Assembly: GCF_001719045.1 (NCBI RefSeq)
Contig: NZ_CP015423.1
Location: 4,773,501 to 4,837,500, forward strand
Direction of reading: 5' to 3'
Length of the DNA: 64,000 nt
DNA from: Paenibacillus polymyxa
GTDB taxonomy: Bacteria; Bacillota; Bacilli; Paenibacillales; Paenibacillaceae
Position 1 is the first letter of the stretch, and each line of letters opens with the position of its first letter. Shown one piece after another: positions 53,654 to 61,625 of this stretch. The notes beneath the pieces are model-generated. The model saw nothing but the letters and a program-made list of their open reading frames with translations. It did not search any database and was not told the origin of the DNA. Made by a program: the position numbers and the translations under genes.

Positions 53654-54259
53654 ATGGGTCAAATCCTTGCATGGATACTGGAATACGGATATTTGGCAAT
53701 GTTCGGCTTGCTTGCACTTGGAGTAGCGGGTATGCCGATACCCGACGAAGTGCTAATGATCGCCTTCGGCGGGCTCGTGTCTCAAGGGCACTACAACTTC
53801 ATTGCTGCACTGGCAGTCACATTTTTCGGTAGTATGACGGGTATGATGCTTAGCTACACACTGGGGCGTCTGCTGGGCAAACCACTTTTGCATCGATACG
53901 GAAAATGGGTGAGGCTTACGCCTTCTAGGATTGCCTCTTCTGAAAATTGGTTTGGGCGCTATGGTACCTGGGGAATCCTGTTCGGATATTTTGTCCCCGG
54001 CTTGAGACATGTATCCTCATATCTAGCAGGTACAACCCGTCTAGGCGTTTTTCGCTATATCAGTTATGCATCAGCAGGAGCTTTGCTGTGGTGCGGTACA
54101 TTTTTGGGGATTGGACATGCGGTGGGCATGCATTGGGAGCAGGTGGCGAAGCTAATGGAGAAGGTAACGCATCGGGTAGGGCTGGTTGTTATTCTTTTAA
54201 TCGTTGTGGGAGGAATCACCGCATGGTTCTGGAACAAGCGTAAAAAAAATGTCACATGA
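53654..54259 (+). CDS. DedA-family membrane protein
   Basis: 201 residues, with four or five hydrophobic segments and the DedA signatures GMPIPDEVLMIAFGGL and SENWFGRYGTWGILFGYFVPGLRHVSSYLAG. DedA proteins are linked to membrane-potential upkeep and lipid (undecaprenyl phosphate or phosphatidylethanolamine) flipping. Residues matching the essential E/D and R of E. coli DedA proteins are visible in IPDE and PGLRH. ATG after GACGGGAGCGTAATTT. xpt follows by about 85 bases. Confidence 0.9.
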   Translation: MGQILAWILEYGYLAMFGLLALGVAGMPIPDEVLMIAFGGLVSQGHYNFIAALAVTFFGSMTGMMLSYTLGRLLGKPLLHRYGKWVRLTPSRIASSENWFGRYGTWGILFGYFVPGLRHVSSYLAGTTRLGVFRYISYASAGALLWCGTFLGIGHAVGMHWEQVAKLMEKVTHRVGLVVILLIVVGGITAWFWNKRKKNVT

Positions 54260-54343
54260 CCGCATGGAAAGCAGCTATAGCTTGAAAGCGGCGGGTGAAG
54301 TATGGTACTTTTACCGCATAGGATTGCCGTGGGAGGTCATGTA

Positions 54344-54916
54344 ATGGAAGTATTAAAGAAACGAATTTTAAATGAAGGCGTGATTGCATCAGATCAGGTG
54401 CTGAAGCTGGATGGTTTGCTTAATCACCAGGTTGATCCAGAACTGACAATGGCAATGGGACGAGAGTTCGCAGCACGTTTCCGAGAAGAGAAGATTACCA
54501 GAGTAGTGACCGTGGAGTCCTCAGGCATTGCCATCGGGTTTGCGACAGCATTGGAATTGGGTGTACCGTTGGTATTTGCTCGTCGTAAAAAGACCCTATT
54601 AGCTGATCCAGACGCGCTGTGTGAACGCGTACCTTCGTTTACAAAAGGTATTGTTACGGATATTATGCTGTCTCGTCAATTTATTCACGAAGATGACCGT
54701 GTTCTGTTCATTGATGATATTATTGCTAATGGTGATGCGGCGCGAGGTATGGTTAAAATCATTCAACGCTCTGGAGCGGAGTTGGTTGGATTTGGTGTCG
54801 CGGTGGAAAAAAGCTTTCAGGCCGGAGCGAGAACCATCCGTGAGCAGGGTATTCGTGTAGAGTCATTGGTCAAAATTTCGTCGTTAGCTGACGGCAAGAT
54901 TGAGTTTGCTGAATAG
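54344..54916 (+). CDS. xpt: Xanthine phosphoribosyltransferase
   Basis: 190 residues; joins xanthine to PRPP to give XMP in purine salvage. MEVLKKRILNEGVI at the start and the PRPP-binding loop VLFIDDIIANGDAARG (about residue 126) are characteristic. ATG 54344 follows GGGAGGTCATGTA. B. subtilis xpt has a guanine riboswitch and pbuX behind it; neither is seen here. The gene after it is a small unknown one. Confidence 0.93.
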   Translation: MEVLKKRILNEGVIASDQVLKLDGLLNHQVDPELTMAMGREFAARFREEKITRVVTVESSGIAIGFATALELGVPLVFARRKKTLLADPDALCERVPSFTKGIVTDIMLSRQFIHEDDRVLFIDDIIANGDAARGMVKIIQRSGAELVGFGVAVEKSFQAGARTIREQGIRVESLVKISSLADGKIEFAE

Positions 54917-54958
54917 TAACAATTCAAAACTCCTGATCCTTATTTCTAATAATAACCT

Positions 54959-54986
54959 TTGCATGAGCTTCAATTTCGCTTATAAT
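54959..54986 (+). promoter_or_regulatory. Promoter of the 114-residue gene
   Basis: TTGCAT (54959-54964), 16-base spacer, TATAAT (54981-54986), about 30 bases before the start. Confidence 0.6.
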
Positions 54987-55017
54987 ATAGATAAGGTTTT
55001 GGAGAGGAGGCAGCAAC

Positions 55018-55362
55018 ATGGGGAAAGAACAATTGACCGAACAGTTTTTTCTGGAAAAACTGGCAGCGGCTAAAGTACACTTTGAGCGTGCCTTGGATTG
55101 TAAGCATACGGAATTCGACGATTTGTATCCCTATATGATTGAACATCCTCAGTTTTTTTGGTATAAACGCTATGTGGCCTGGTCTGAGTTGTTGACGTTG
55201 GTTAACCTATGCGAAGAATTGTCCTTCTCTTGGAAAGAAGAATTTACTGCTCACCAAGTGGAGTATGTAGATCAGCGAGTGTTGTCTGCACAAGTGCTGG
55301 ACTTCTGGTATGAGAAGAACGATACAAAAGAACATGATCACAGTGTGAATCAGTCGGGATAA
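55018..55362 (+). CDS. Hypothetical protein (114 aa)
   Basis: An acidic, aromatic-rich helical protein (EFDDLYPYMIEHPQFFWYKRYVAWSELL) without signal or membrane segments. I do not recognise the family. It has a good promoter, a strong AGAGGAGGCAGCAAC ribosome site and its own terminator, so it is surely a gene. Its neighbours are xpt and another small unknown protein. Confidence 0.75.
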   Translation: MGKEQLTEQFFLEKLAAAKVHFERALDCKHTEFDDLYPYMIEHPQFFWYKRYVAWSELLTLVNLCEELSFSWKEEFTAHQVEYVDQRVLSAQVLDFWYEKNDTKEHDHSVNQSG

Positions 55363-55403
55363 TTTGTCGCTCTGTTGGCAATCCATATAAGTAGTAAGAG
55401 AGA

Positions 55404-55437
55404 AGAGACCTAAATGATTCGTTTAGGTCTCTTTTTA
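55404..55437 (+). terminator. Terminator of the 114-residue gene
   Basis: AGAGACCTAAA pairs with TTTAGGTCTCT (11 bp), then TTTTT. Confidence 0.9.
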
Positions 55438-55502
55438 AACTTTTTTCATGTATATAGAACCATGATCGTTATGTTAAAAAAGTGAATAAGGAGGGGACAA
55501 GG

Positions 55503-55724
55503 ATGATTATGGACGAAGAATTGGATGCTTATCGACTCTCCGGTGAAAAGGTGCGTGTCGTACGCGATGGATTGGAGTCCAACGATGTTGTGGGCATTGT
55601 ACTGGCATGGGATGAGGAACAGGTGCTTATTCGTCGCCAGAATCGACGTGTGGTCAAATTGGATCGCAGCTATACATACCAGTCGTTCAGCGAGCCGCGT
55701 CACAATCCGATAGATCTGGATTAG
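55503..55724 (+). CDS. Hypothetical protein (73 aa), possible small beta-barrel
   Basis: MIMDEELDAYRLSGEKVRVVRDG then VGIVLAWDEEQVLIRRQNRRVVKLDRSYTYQSF: alternating hydrophobic and charged residues suggest a small SH3/KOW-like barrel. I do not recognise a family, and nucleic-acid binding is only a guess. ATG 55503 follows AAGGAGGGGACAAGG. Confidence 0.6.
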   Translation: MIMDEELDAYRLSGEKVRVVRDGLESNDVVGIVLAWDEEQVLIRRQNRRVVKLDRSYTYQSFSEPRHNPIDLD

Positions 55725-55836
55725 GAATGGGTTCTCAAATGGGTGTTGGATAAAAATAACTGGGTGATTCATTAGGCATACAGAAACTCTAAATCGGACA
55801 CAGTAATGAAGGAAAATCCAACAGAGAGGACGTGCT

Positions 55837-56172
55837 GTGTCAATGACGGTTATGGACGAAAAAGTACATGCATACAAGGATCAAATCAGCCATTTGGAAG
55901 ATCAGTTGCCCGAGGTAGTTCATGCATATCATCGCTTTACCGGAGAGTGCTTTCAAGCCGGCAGTCTAGATGAGAAAACCAAGCAACTGATTGCGCTAGG
56001 CATTGGCTTATTTGCCAACAATGAAGTATGCACGTTTTATCACGTGGACGAGGCGCGGTCCAAAGGAGCCAGTGATCAGGAAATTATGGAGACCATTGCT
56101 GTAGCCGCAGCAGTAGGTGGAGGACATGCTCTAAGCCAAGGGGTAACGCGTGTACAGAAGGCGTTGCAATAA
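55837..56172 (+). CDS. Carboxymuconolactone decarboxylase (AhpD-like) family protein
   Basis: A 111-residue helical protein, family of AhpD-type peroxidase helpers and CMD decarboxylases. The motif region is NNEVCTFYHVDEARSKGAS: one Cys and the His are kept, but the second Cys of the AhpD CxxC is Tyr/Phe, so disulfide chemistry like AhpD is unlikely. It resembles YurZ of B. subtilis. GTG 55837 follows GAGAGGACGTGCT. Substrate unknown. Confidence 0.87.
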   Translation: MSMTVMDEKVHAYKDQISHLEDQLPEVVHAYHRFTGECFQAGSLDEKTKQLIALGIGLFANNEVCTFYHVDEARSKGASDQEIMETIAVAAAVGGGHALSQGVTRVQKALQ

Positions 56173-56250
56173 GGCGAATCATTAATTGATGAGCTTATAC
56201 TTCGTCATAGCGGTTATAGATCGATTTGGATATATGATGAATATGGAAAG

Positions 56251-56290
56251 GAGCTTCCGCGCACAGTTGGTGTCTGCGGAAGCTTTTTTC
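56251..56290 (+). terminator. Terminator after the CMD-family gene
   Basis: GCTTCCGC (56253-56260) pairs with GCGGAAGC (56276-56283), then TTTTTT. Confidence 0.85.
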
Positions 56291-56314
56291 TTTTGCGTGT
56301 TGGTTGTGCGGGGA

Positions 56315-56836
56315 TTATGCAAAAGCAGCAGGGCGAGACGTTTTACGCTTATAAGCCAAAGAGGATGTAACCAAACTTCGTTCAACGATGCGTAGAGGTT
56401 TGGATGTTGAATTGTTTGGTAATTCGGAGCGATGTTTCTCTAGTAAAGGAAGGGCAGCTGTATGGGGCATAGAGGTTGAGAGCCCGAGATATGCTCGCAT
56501 CCGCTCATACATTTCTTTGCGGAACGCTGGCATTGCCATACTGAACTGCTCTTTATTGCCTTTACTTATATAGGTGGCGTGAACGCCGGAGTGGTTTTGT
56601 TGTATGTCCAGAACATGAATGTGATATTTATTAAATTCATGTTTTATTTCAGACAGCAGGATCCCGGTACGATCTACACCTGCATTAACCATTTCGACAT
56701 AAAGACCAGGGGTTTTCAGCATACCGCTTTCTTCAAGAATTAGGCTGTCCCGCTCAAATACTTTTTGAATAAAGGTAAGGAGTAGATAACTTTTCACAAG
56801 AGACCATTCATGCTGAGTAGTATCTAAAGAGATCAT
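56315..56836 (-). CDS. Hypothetical protein (173 aa)
   Basis: A soluble protein. The middle (LKTPGLYVEMVNAGVDRTGILLSEIKHEFNKYHIHVLDIQQN through HATYISKGN) reads as an alternating strand and helix fold, and the tail is Ser/Lys/Arg-rich. I do not recognise it. ATG 56836 follows AAGGCGGTGAATGGTA; an ATG 6 bases earlier is too near that site. It is divergent from the tRNA-Leu. Confidence 0.65.
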   Translation of the reverse strand: MISLDTTQHEWSLVKSYLLLTFIQKVFERDSLILEESGMLKTPGLYVEMVNAGVDRTGILLSEIKHEFNKYHIHVLDIQQNHSGVHATYISKGNKEQFSMAMPAFRKEMYERMRAYLGLSTSMPHTAALPLLEKHRSELPNNSTSKPLRIVERSLVTSSLAYKRKTSRPAAFA

Positions 56837-56976
56837 TACCATTCACCGCCTTAGGAAAATGTGATGATAATTCATAACCGAATGAAGAAAAGGAACCTTC
56901 GTTCCCGAGAACTTATGTTCTTATTTTAGTTTATTATTCCTTTTTTATCAAGAGGAAATTAACAAATATAAAAGGT

Positions 56977-57005
56977 TTGACATCTTGATATGAGCATGGT
57001 ATGAT
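56977..57005 (+). promoter_or_regulatory. Promoter of tRNA-Leu
   Basis: Perfect TTGACA (56977-56982), 17-base spacer, TATGAT (57000-57005). Confidence 0.8.
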
Positions 57006-57058
57006 CTATCTTGTCGCTAAGAAAGATTGATCTTTCGAGGATAAACGACAACTTATAT

Positions 57059-57143
<85 letters not shown>

Positions 57144-57149
57144 TCTATT

Positions 57150-57198
57150 AGAAAAGGTCTATAAAATTGCTCTCGTAGCAGTTTTAGAGGCCTTTTTC
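57150..57198 (+). terminator. Terminator after tRNA-Leu
   Basis: AAAAGGTCTATAAAA-type arm pairs with GTTTTAGAGGCCTTTTT around a CTCTCGTAG loop region; T run follows. Confidence 0.75.
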
Positions 57199-57422
57199 TT
57201 ATATTTCCGGGGATTTGCTCATAGTTTAAGCTGAACACGTTTCTTGTCTTCCCGCAAACTATGGATTTCCATAAAGGATTCTGACAAATTACTTGATTTC
57301 TTTTAGGTGGAATTTTTGCGAATTCCTCAAGTTCATAAACAATTCTTTTATAAGGTTATCTTTTAAGATATGATAGAAAATAACGCACTTTATGATGAAG
57401 TTATTGAAAGGTTGGATGTAAG

Positions 57423-57935
57423 ATGGAGAAAGCGACTTTTGCAGGTGGATGCTTCTGGTGTATGGTGACTCCGTTTGAAGAACAGCCGGGCATTCATGGC
57501 ATTATGTCAGGATACACTGGAGGAACGATTGCCGATCCGACCTACGAGCAGGTTAAAACAGGAACTACAGGTCACTACGAGGTGGTGCAGATTACTTTTG
57601 AACCTGAGCTGTTTCCTTATGAAAAGCTGCTCGAATTATATTGGCCGCAAACAGATCCTACCGACGGGGAAGGTCAATTTCAGGACCGGGGTACACAGTA
57701 TAAACCCGCAATTTTTTATCATACAGAGCAGCAACGTGAGCTTGCACAACTGTCCAAGGAGCAGTTGGCACAAAGTGGACGCTTTGATAAGCCAATTGTA
57801 ACGGAGATTCTTCCTGCTTCGATTTTTTATCCTGCAGAGGATTATCATCAGGATTACCACAAGAAAAACGTGAAGCACTATAAGGAAGATCGGGCCCAAT
57901 CTGGTCGTGATGAATTTATTGATAAGAACTGGTAA
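57423..57935 (+). CDS. msrA: Peptide-methionine (S)-S-oxide reductase A
   Basis: 170 residues; repairs oxidised methionine. The catalytic C10 is in AGGCFWC with C13 beside it; [54 protein letters not shown] and YHQDYHKKN are all standard. No MsrB fusion or msrB neighbour. The ATG is preceded by GAAAGGTTGGATGTAAG. A terminator-like hairpin follows. Confidence 0.95.
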   Translation: MEKATFAGGCFWCMVTPFEEQPGIHGIMSGYTGGTIADPTYEQVKTGTTGHYEVVQITFEPELFPYEKLLELYWPQTDPTDGEGQFQDRGTQYKPAIFYHTEQQRELAQLSKEQLAQSGRFDKPIVTEILPASIFYPAEDYHQDYHKKNVKHYKEDRAQSGRDEFIDKNW

Positions 57936-57963
57936 GCGGCTTTAACATACGTTTCTACGCACG

Positions 57964-58002
57964 ATAAGGCAGATCAGGGATTATTCCATGGATCTGCCTT
58001 AT
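57964..58002 (+). terminator. Terminator-like hairpin after msrA
   Basis: ATAAGGCAGATC pairs with GATCTGCCTTAT (12 bp); the tract behind is A/T-rich rather than pure T. Confidence 0.6.
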
Positions 58003-58060
58003 ACATATTTAGACGACGTTACTCACACAATGAAGGGACAGAGAAGGAGGCTGACCTGCA

Positions 58061-58996
58061 ATGAGTACACGACGGAAGCTGCACATGAGAAATATAATAA
58101 AAAAGGCTTTAAAGGAATCTCGCGCTCGGAAAGAGCCAGCTTATGTACCTGTATTCCATTCAAGCTCCAAAATGCGAAGAACCGTAGTACTCTGTATTTC
58201 GGTATGCATGTTATTCATGGTCTGTAGTACTGGTGTTGCAGAAGCAATAGACAAACAGGACGATCCGCAAAAGATGGTTGCTGTCATTATTGACGATCTG
58301 GGAAACCATATGAAAGGAACTGAGCAAATTTTAAATTTACCCGTTAAGATTACCGTTGCTGTGATGCCCTTCCTGCCTACAACCAAGCAGGACGCTATGG
58401 AAGCGCATAAGCGCGGTCATGATGTCATCGTCCATCTTCCAATGGAGCCAAAGCAGGGGAAGCCCGAATGGCTTGGGCCTGGAGCAATTAAGGCTAATAT
58501 GACGGATGAAGAAGTACGTGCGAAGGTGACAGCAGCCATTAAGGATGTTCCTTATGCGATAGGGATGAACAACCACATGGGTTCCAAGATCACTTCTAAT
58601 AAGCGCATTATGTCCATTGTTCTTGATGTTTGTAAGGAGCATGGACTATTTTTTGTCGATAGCCGTACTAATTATCGGTCAGTGGTCCCTGAGCTTGCCG
58701 CTAAAAAGGGAATGCCACCAGTACGAAATGATGTTTTTCTGGATGATGTCCATAACCTCGCCCATGTGAATCGGCAACTTACAAAAGTGGTTGAATGGCT
58801 GGATGAGCACAACACCTGCGTAACGATTGGGCACGTCGGCGTGTCTGGTATGTACACATCCTCCGCTCTTCATTCGTCGGTTCCCAAGCTAAAGGAGCAC
58901 GCCAAATTTGTGGGTATTAGCGATTTGGTACGAGCTGTATGGGGATGGACGGGAGACCCAGCCATCAACACTACCATGCCGTCAAATGCGCAATAA
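58061..58996 (+). CDS. Divergent polysaccharide deacetylase family protein (YibQ-like)
   Basis: 311 residues. Basic N-terminus, membrane or signal segment about residues 43-60 (VVLCISVCMLFMVCS), then a NodB-like barrel: VAVIIDDLGNH (metal Asp), VAVMPFLPTT, GHDVIVHLPMEP (His), NHMGSKIT, and VDSRTNYRSVVPELA. This is the divergent deacetylase family, whose substrate is not established. ATG after AAGGAGGCTGACCTGCA. Its last 26 bases overlap the end of the convergent amidase gene. Confidence 0.85.
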   Translation: MSTRRKLHMRNIIKKALKESRARKEPAYVPVFHSSSKMRRTVVLCISVCMLFMVCSTGVAEAIDKQDDPQKMVAVIIDDLGNHMKGTEQILNLPVKITVAVMPFLPTTKQDAMEAHKRGHDVIVHLPMEPKQGKPEWLGPGAIKANMTDEEVRAKVTAAIKDVPYAIGMNNHMGSKITSNKRIMSIVLDVCKEHGLFFVDSRTNYRSVVPELAAKKGMPPVRNDVFLDDVHNLAHVNRQLTKVVEWLDEHNTCVTIGHVGVSGMYTSSALHSSVPKLKEHAKFVGISDLVRAVWGWTGDPAINTTMPSNAQ

Positions 58997-59732
58997 TGCC
59001 TGCGGCAATAGCTTCGGCAATGCTTTTTTGACCACGATCCTCGGAAAGCATAGCTCTGTCCTGTTCGTTACTGATAAATCCGGTTTCAACAATTACAGCA
59101 GGATGCTGGATTTTATTCAAAAGATAAAAGGGTTTTCCGTACACTGTTTTTCTATTCATGCAAAATAAGCGGTTTAATGAATGCTGAATCCGTTCAGCTA
59201 ACAGATAGCTGCTGCCTTCATCCTGATACAGTACAATGGGTCCTCGTTTTTCGGCACTTTTGCTCCAATTGACATGCAGGCTTACAACCAAAGCGGTGGG
59301 CAGTTGTTCTGTTAGGCTTTTACGTTGGGCGAGGTCTTTAAGGTGCCGGGATTTGGACTGCAGCCAACGGTTGTCGTCACTCAGTGCGTAGTCCTTGTCC
59401 CGATTCAGGACAGCAGGATATCCCTGGGAGCGTAAAATCAAGTACAGCTTTTGAGCAATGGCGAGATTGATATCTTTTTCCAAAATTCCTTTGTGACTTG
59501 TTCCACCATCCACACCGCCATGGCCTACATCAATCAGGACAACGGGCTTAGCAAAAGCGTGATAGGACGAATGTACGTTGGATGGACTATCTATATACTT
59601 GTTTGGTTCGTTACTTTTCTCGTCGGGCTGAGCAGCTATATAGGTAAATGGGGCGAATACAGCACTGCAAAGGATGCATAGACTGAACCCCAAGCATGTC
59701 AGCCATATTTTGTTTAACCTTTTTTTCCTCAC
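58971..59732 (-). CDS. N-acetylmuramoyl-L-alanine amidase (Amidase_3), CwlD-like
   Basis: 253 residues with an N-terminal signal or anchor (residues 8-33), a polar linker, then the zinc amidase domain. Ligands: His in LIDVGHGGVDGG, Glu in EKDINLAIA, His in SLHVNWS, and catalytic Glu in VIVETGFISN. The size and single domain fit CwlD, which acts in spore-cortex muramic-lactam formation; another wall amidase is possible. GTG start with GGGGGAATAGAAT. A deacetylase-family gene converges on it, notable because CwlD works with the deacetylase PdaA. Confidence 0.88.
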   Translation of the reverse strand: MRKKRLNKIWLTCLGFSLCILCSAVFAPFTYIAAQPDEKSNEPNKYIDSPSNVHSSYHAFAKPVVLIDVGHGGVDGGTSHKGILEKDINLAIAQKLYLILRSQGYPAVLNRDKDYALSDDNRWLQSKSRHLKDLAQRKSLTEQLPTALVVSLHVNWSKSAEKRGPIVLYQDEGSSYLLAERIQHSLNRLFCMNRKTVYGKPFYLLNKIQHPAVIVETGFISNEQDRAMLSEDRGQKSIAEAIAAGIIAHLTAW

Positions 59733-60022
59733 ATTCTATTCCCCCAGTGGACGAATTGATTATTTACTGAAAAACCATGCATAACAGGCATCAAACCTAA
59801 AGCAGCGTAGCTGCCTTCAAATATGGCAATTAGCCTTGGGGTAACTGTTATGTTGAAGATAGTATGTTCCATTTAAGGGAAACCATGCATAGTTATTCCC
59901 ACAGGGGTTAGACCTTTTGGAAAATGAGCAAGCTAGTTTTATCTGCACCTAACGTGTGAATCCGATATTTCCAAGCAACGTAATTGGAAACAATAGGTGC
60001 AGATTGGAGGAGGTCATGGAGG

Positions 60023-60214
60023 ATGGCGAAGAGTGACGAACTGGTGACGTATATTACGCAGCGGATTGTTCGCTATATGGAAACGCCGCGTGATGTTCGG
60101 CGCAGTCAAAAACAAGCCAGAGAGCCGTGGGGGAGCAAATGGTTTGGCATGTTGCCTCTCGCTCTGAAAATGTGGATGAAATCCACACGCAGAGGGCGAA
60201 GGGAGCGAAATTAA
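60023..60214 (+). CDS. yqzE: YqzE-family protein (63 aa)
   Basis: A basic 63-residue protein with AKSDELVTYITQRIVRYMETPRDVRR and EPWGSKWFGMLPLALKMW, matching YqzE, which in B. subtilis lies by the comG genes. The hydrophobic tail may touch the membrane. ATG 60023 follows GGAGGAGGTCATGGAGG. The 290 bases before it, from 59733, hold no gene I can support. comG is not in the window. Confidence 0.82.
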   Translation: MAKSDELVTYITQRIVRYMETPRDVRRSQKQAREPWGSKWFGMLPLALKMWMKSTRRGRRERN

Positions 60215-60221
60215 ACTCGCC

Positions 60222-60268
60222 AAAGAGACCACAAGAGGCATAGGTTATGCCATTTGAGGTCTCTTTTT
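60222..60268 (+). terminator. Terminator after yqzE
   Basis: AAAGAGACC pairs with GGTCTCTTT and an inner GGCATA/TATGCC helix, followed by TTTTT. Confidence 0.85.
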
Positions 60269-60311
60269 ATGTTGTAGAGATCATTCCGATCTTTTTCGTG
60301 TTTCTTAATAA

Positions 60312-61367
60312 CTAGGAGTCCAAACGATAAAATTCGCCAGCTGACAATAACTGTTTTAGCGGTACAAATCGGGAAAGTCCATGATGGTAGGTTAACGCAT
60401 ATAAATTGGGTTGGGACGGATGATCTGGGGATATCCAAGACTGATACCCACTAATGGATAAGGGACCTCCAAAGGCAAAATTGATACCTGTGGCAGAAAA
60501 TATAATACGCGGTGAAATACTCAGTGTATCCATAAATTGTGCTGTGTTACGGACAAAAAGTTTTTGCTTGGGTTGAAGCCAACCCAGATCGTCATAGGGA
60601 TCGAAAGGAGCAGACGAGACCGTAACTGCTTGCGCCTGTGTTTTCAAAAAGGGTACAGATGAAGAGAATACGTTGTTTTGGAGCTTATGTTTCCAACTCC
60701 CATCTACCACTTCTACAGGTAACGGATCGCCAGTTACAGCATCAATACATATTTCGCTGCCTGTAGAGGAACGCACCAGCCAGTAGGCTAGTAGCGGTTC
60801 CTCATACATGGGTGTGATTTGCAGCTTGTCGATAGATGAAAGATCAGTATCTGTGAGCGACACTAAGGATTGATGAAGTACATCCATACTATAAGGCCCG
60901 CCTGGACCATTCCCATATTCGTTGAGTTGATATACGCCGTTTGAGTCTGATCCGATAATCAGGTAGCCGATGTATTCTCCCGCACGGTTTACTTGAACAA
61001 GCCAACTATGGGTTCCAGGTCCGAGCGGATGATAGCTAAGCTCAGCATCTTTCCACGAGACAAAAGGGGGCTGCGACGATAGGGATTGTACCATGTTGTC
61101 TGCAGTCTGTTTTACGTCTGCGGGCACGCCTTGCTCCTCAGTAGGAAAACTTGCTGAAACGTCACCCGGGGAAGGAGTAGCAGGACTCGTGGAGTTCAAT
61201 GGAGCAACCCGCGAGCTTTCATTGTAGAGAGACACCAAGTTTAAATTGTTGCCTTGTGCGACTGAGGGAGCCGCATGAATGGAAGCGAACGGACAGACTG
61301 CGGACAGGCCGATCAGAACAGCTGCGATCATACCTATGGTATAGTGCCCGGAATGATTCTTCTTCAA
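60312..61367 (-). CDS. Exported protein of unknown function (351 aa)
   Basis: A signal peptide (residues 1-32, TIGMIAAVLIGLSAVCPFASIHA with AxA cut) is followed by a Ser/Pro-rich stretch to about 75 and then a folded region. WLVQVNRAGEYIGYLIIGSD and a second ITPMYEEPLLAYWLVRSSTGSEICIDAVTGDPLP resemble the repeated strands of PepSY-like domains, but I cannot assign it. No sorting signal or repeats at the end. TTG 61367 follows GAAAGGTGGATTTCA. It lies between yqhG and yqzE. Confidence 0.75.
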   Translation of the reverse strand: MKKNHSGHYTIGMIAAVLIGLSAVCPFASIHAAPSVAQGNNLNLVSLYNESSRVAPLNSTSPATPSPGDVSASFPTEEQGVPADVKQTADNMVQSLSSQPPFVSWKDAELSYHPLGPGTHSWLVQVNRAGEYIGYLIIGSDSNGVYQLNEYGNGPGGPYSMDVLHQSLVSLTDTDLSSIDKLQITPMYEEPLLAYWLVRSSTGSEICIDAVTGDPLPVEVVDGSWKHKLQNNVFSSSVPFLKTQAQAVTVSSAPFDPYDDLGWLQPKQKLFVRNTAQFMDTLSISPRIIFSATGINFAFGGPLSISGYQSWISPDHPSQPNLYALTYHHGLSRFVPLKQLLSAGEFYRLDS

Positions 61368-61582
61368 TGAAATCCACCTTTCTGTCGGCTTGATTGCCCG
61401 ACGGAGGCATTCTTTTTATACAGCATACAGCCTGTCCGATAAAAAGACTGCTGCACCTTGTCGGCGCAAATGTCGTATCCAGGTTCGCTTTTTGCTGTCG
61501 ATACATAGGAGACATGTTTAACCAAACTTGTGGTTACAGCAGCGGAAACTGGTGTAGGCTGAAGCAAGATGTTACAAGCTGA

Positions 61583-61624
61583 CGATACCTCTGCAACTCT
61601 CCTGCGAAGGAGCAAGAGATATCG
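61583..61624. repeat. Long interrupted hairpin between yqhG and the exported-protein gene
   Basis: CGATA (61583-61587) with TATCG (61620-61624), CTCT with AGAG, and CTCC with GGAG around TGCGAA. No T run on either strand, so not a classical terminator. Confidence 0.55.
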
Positions 61625-61625
61625 G

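Noticed and set aside
54260..54343. Possible purine riboswitch before xpt
   Set aside because: Only about 85 bases lie between dedA and xpt and none of the conserved purine-aptamer loops is present.
56186..56395. 69-codon plus-strand frame after the CMD-family gene
   Set aside because: It runs straight through a strong terminator and into the opposing gene.
61605..61616. CGAAGGAGCAAG, a word found in glycine riboswitches
   Set aside because: The other aptamer parts (GGAGAG before, TCTCAGG after) are missing and no glycine gene follows on that strand; it is one arm of a local hairpin.
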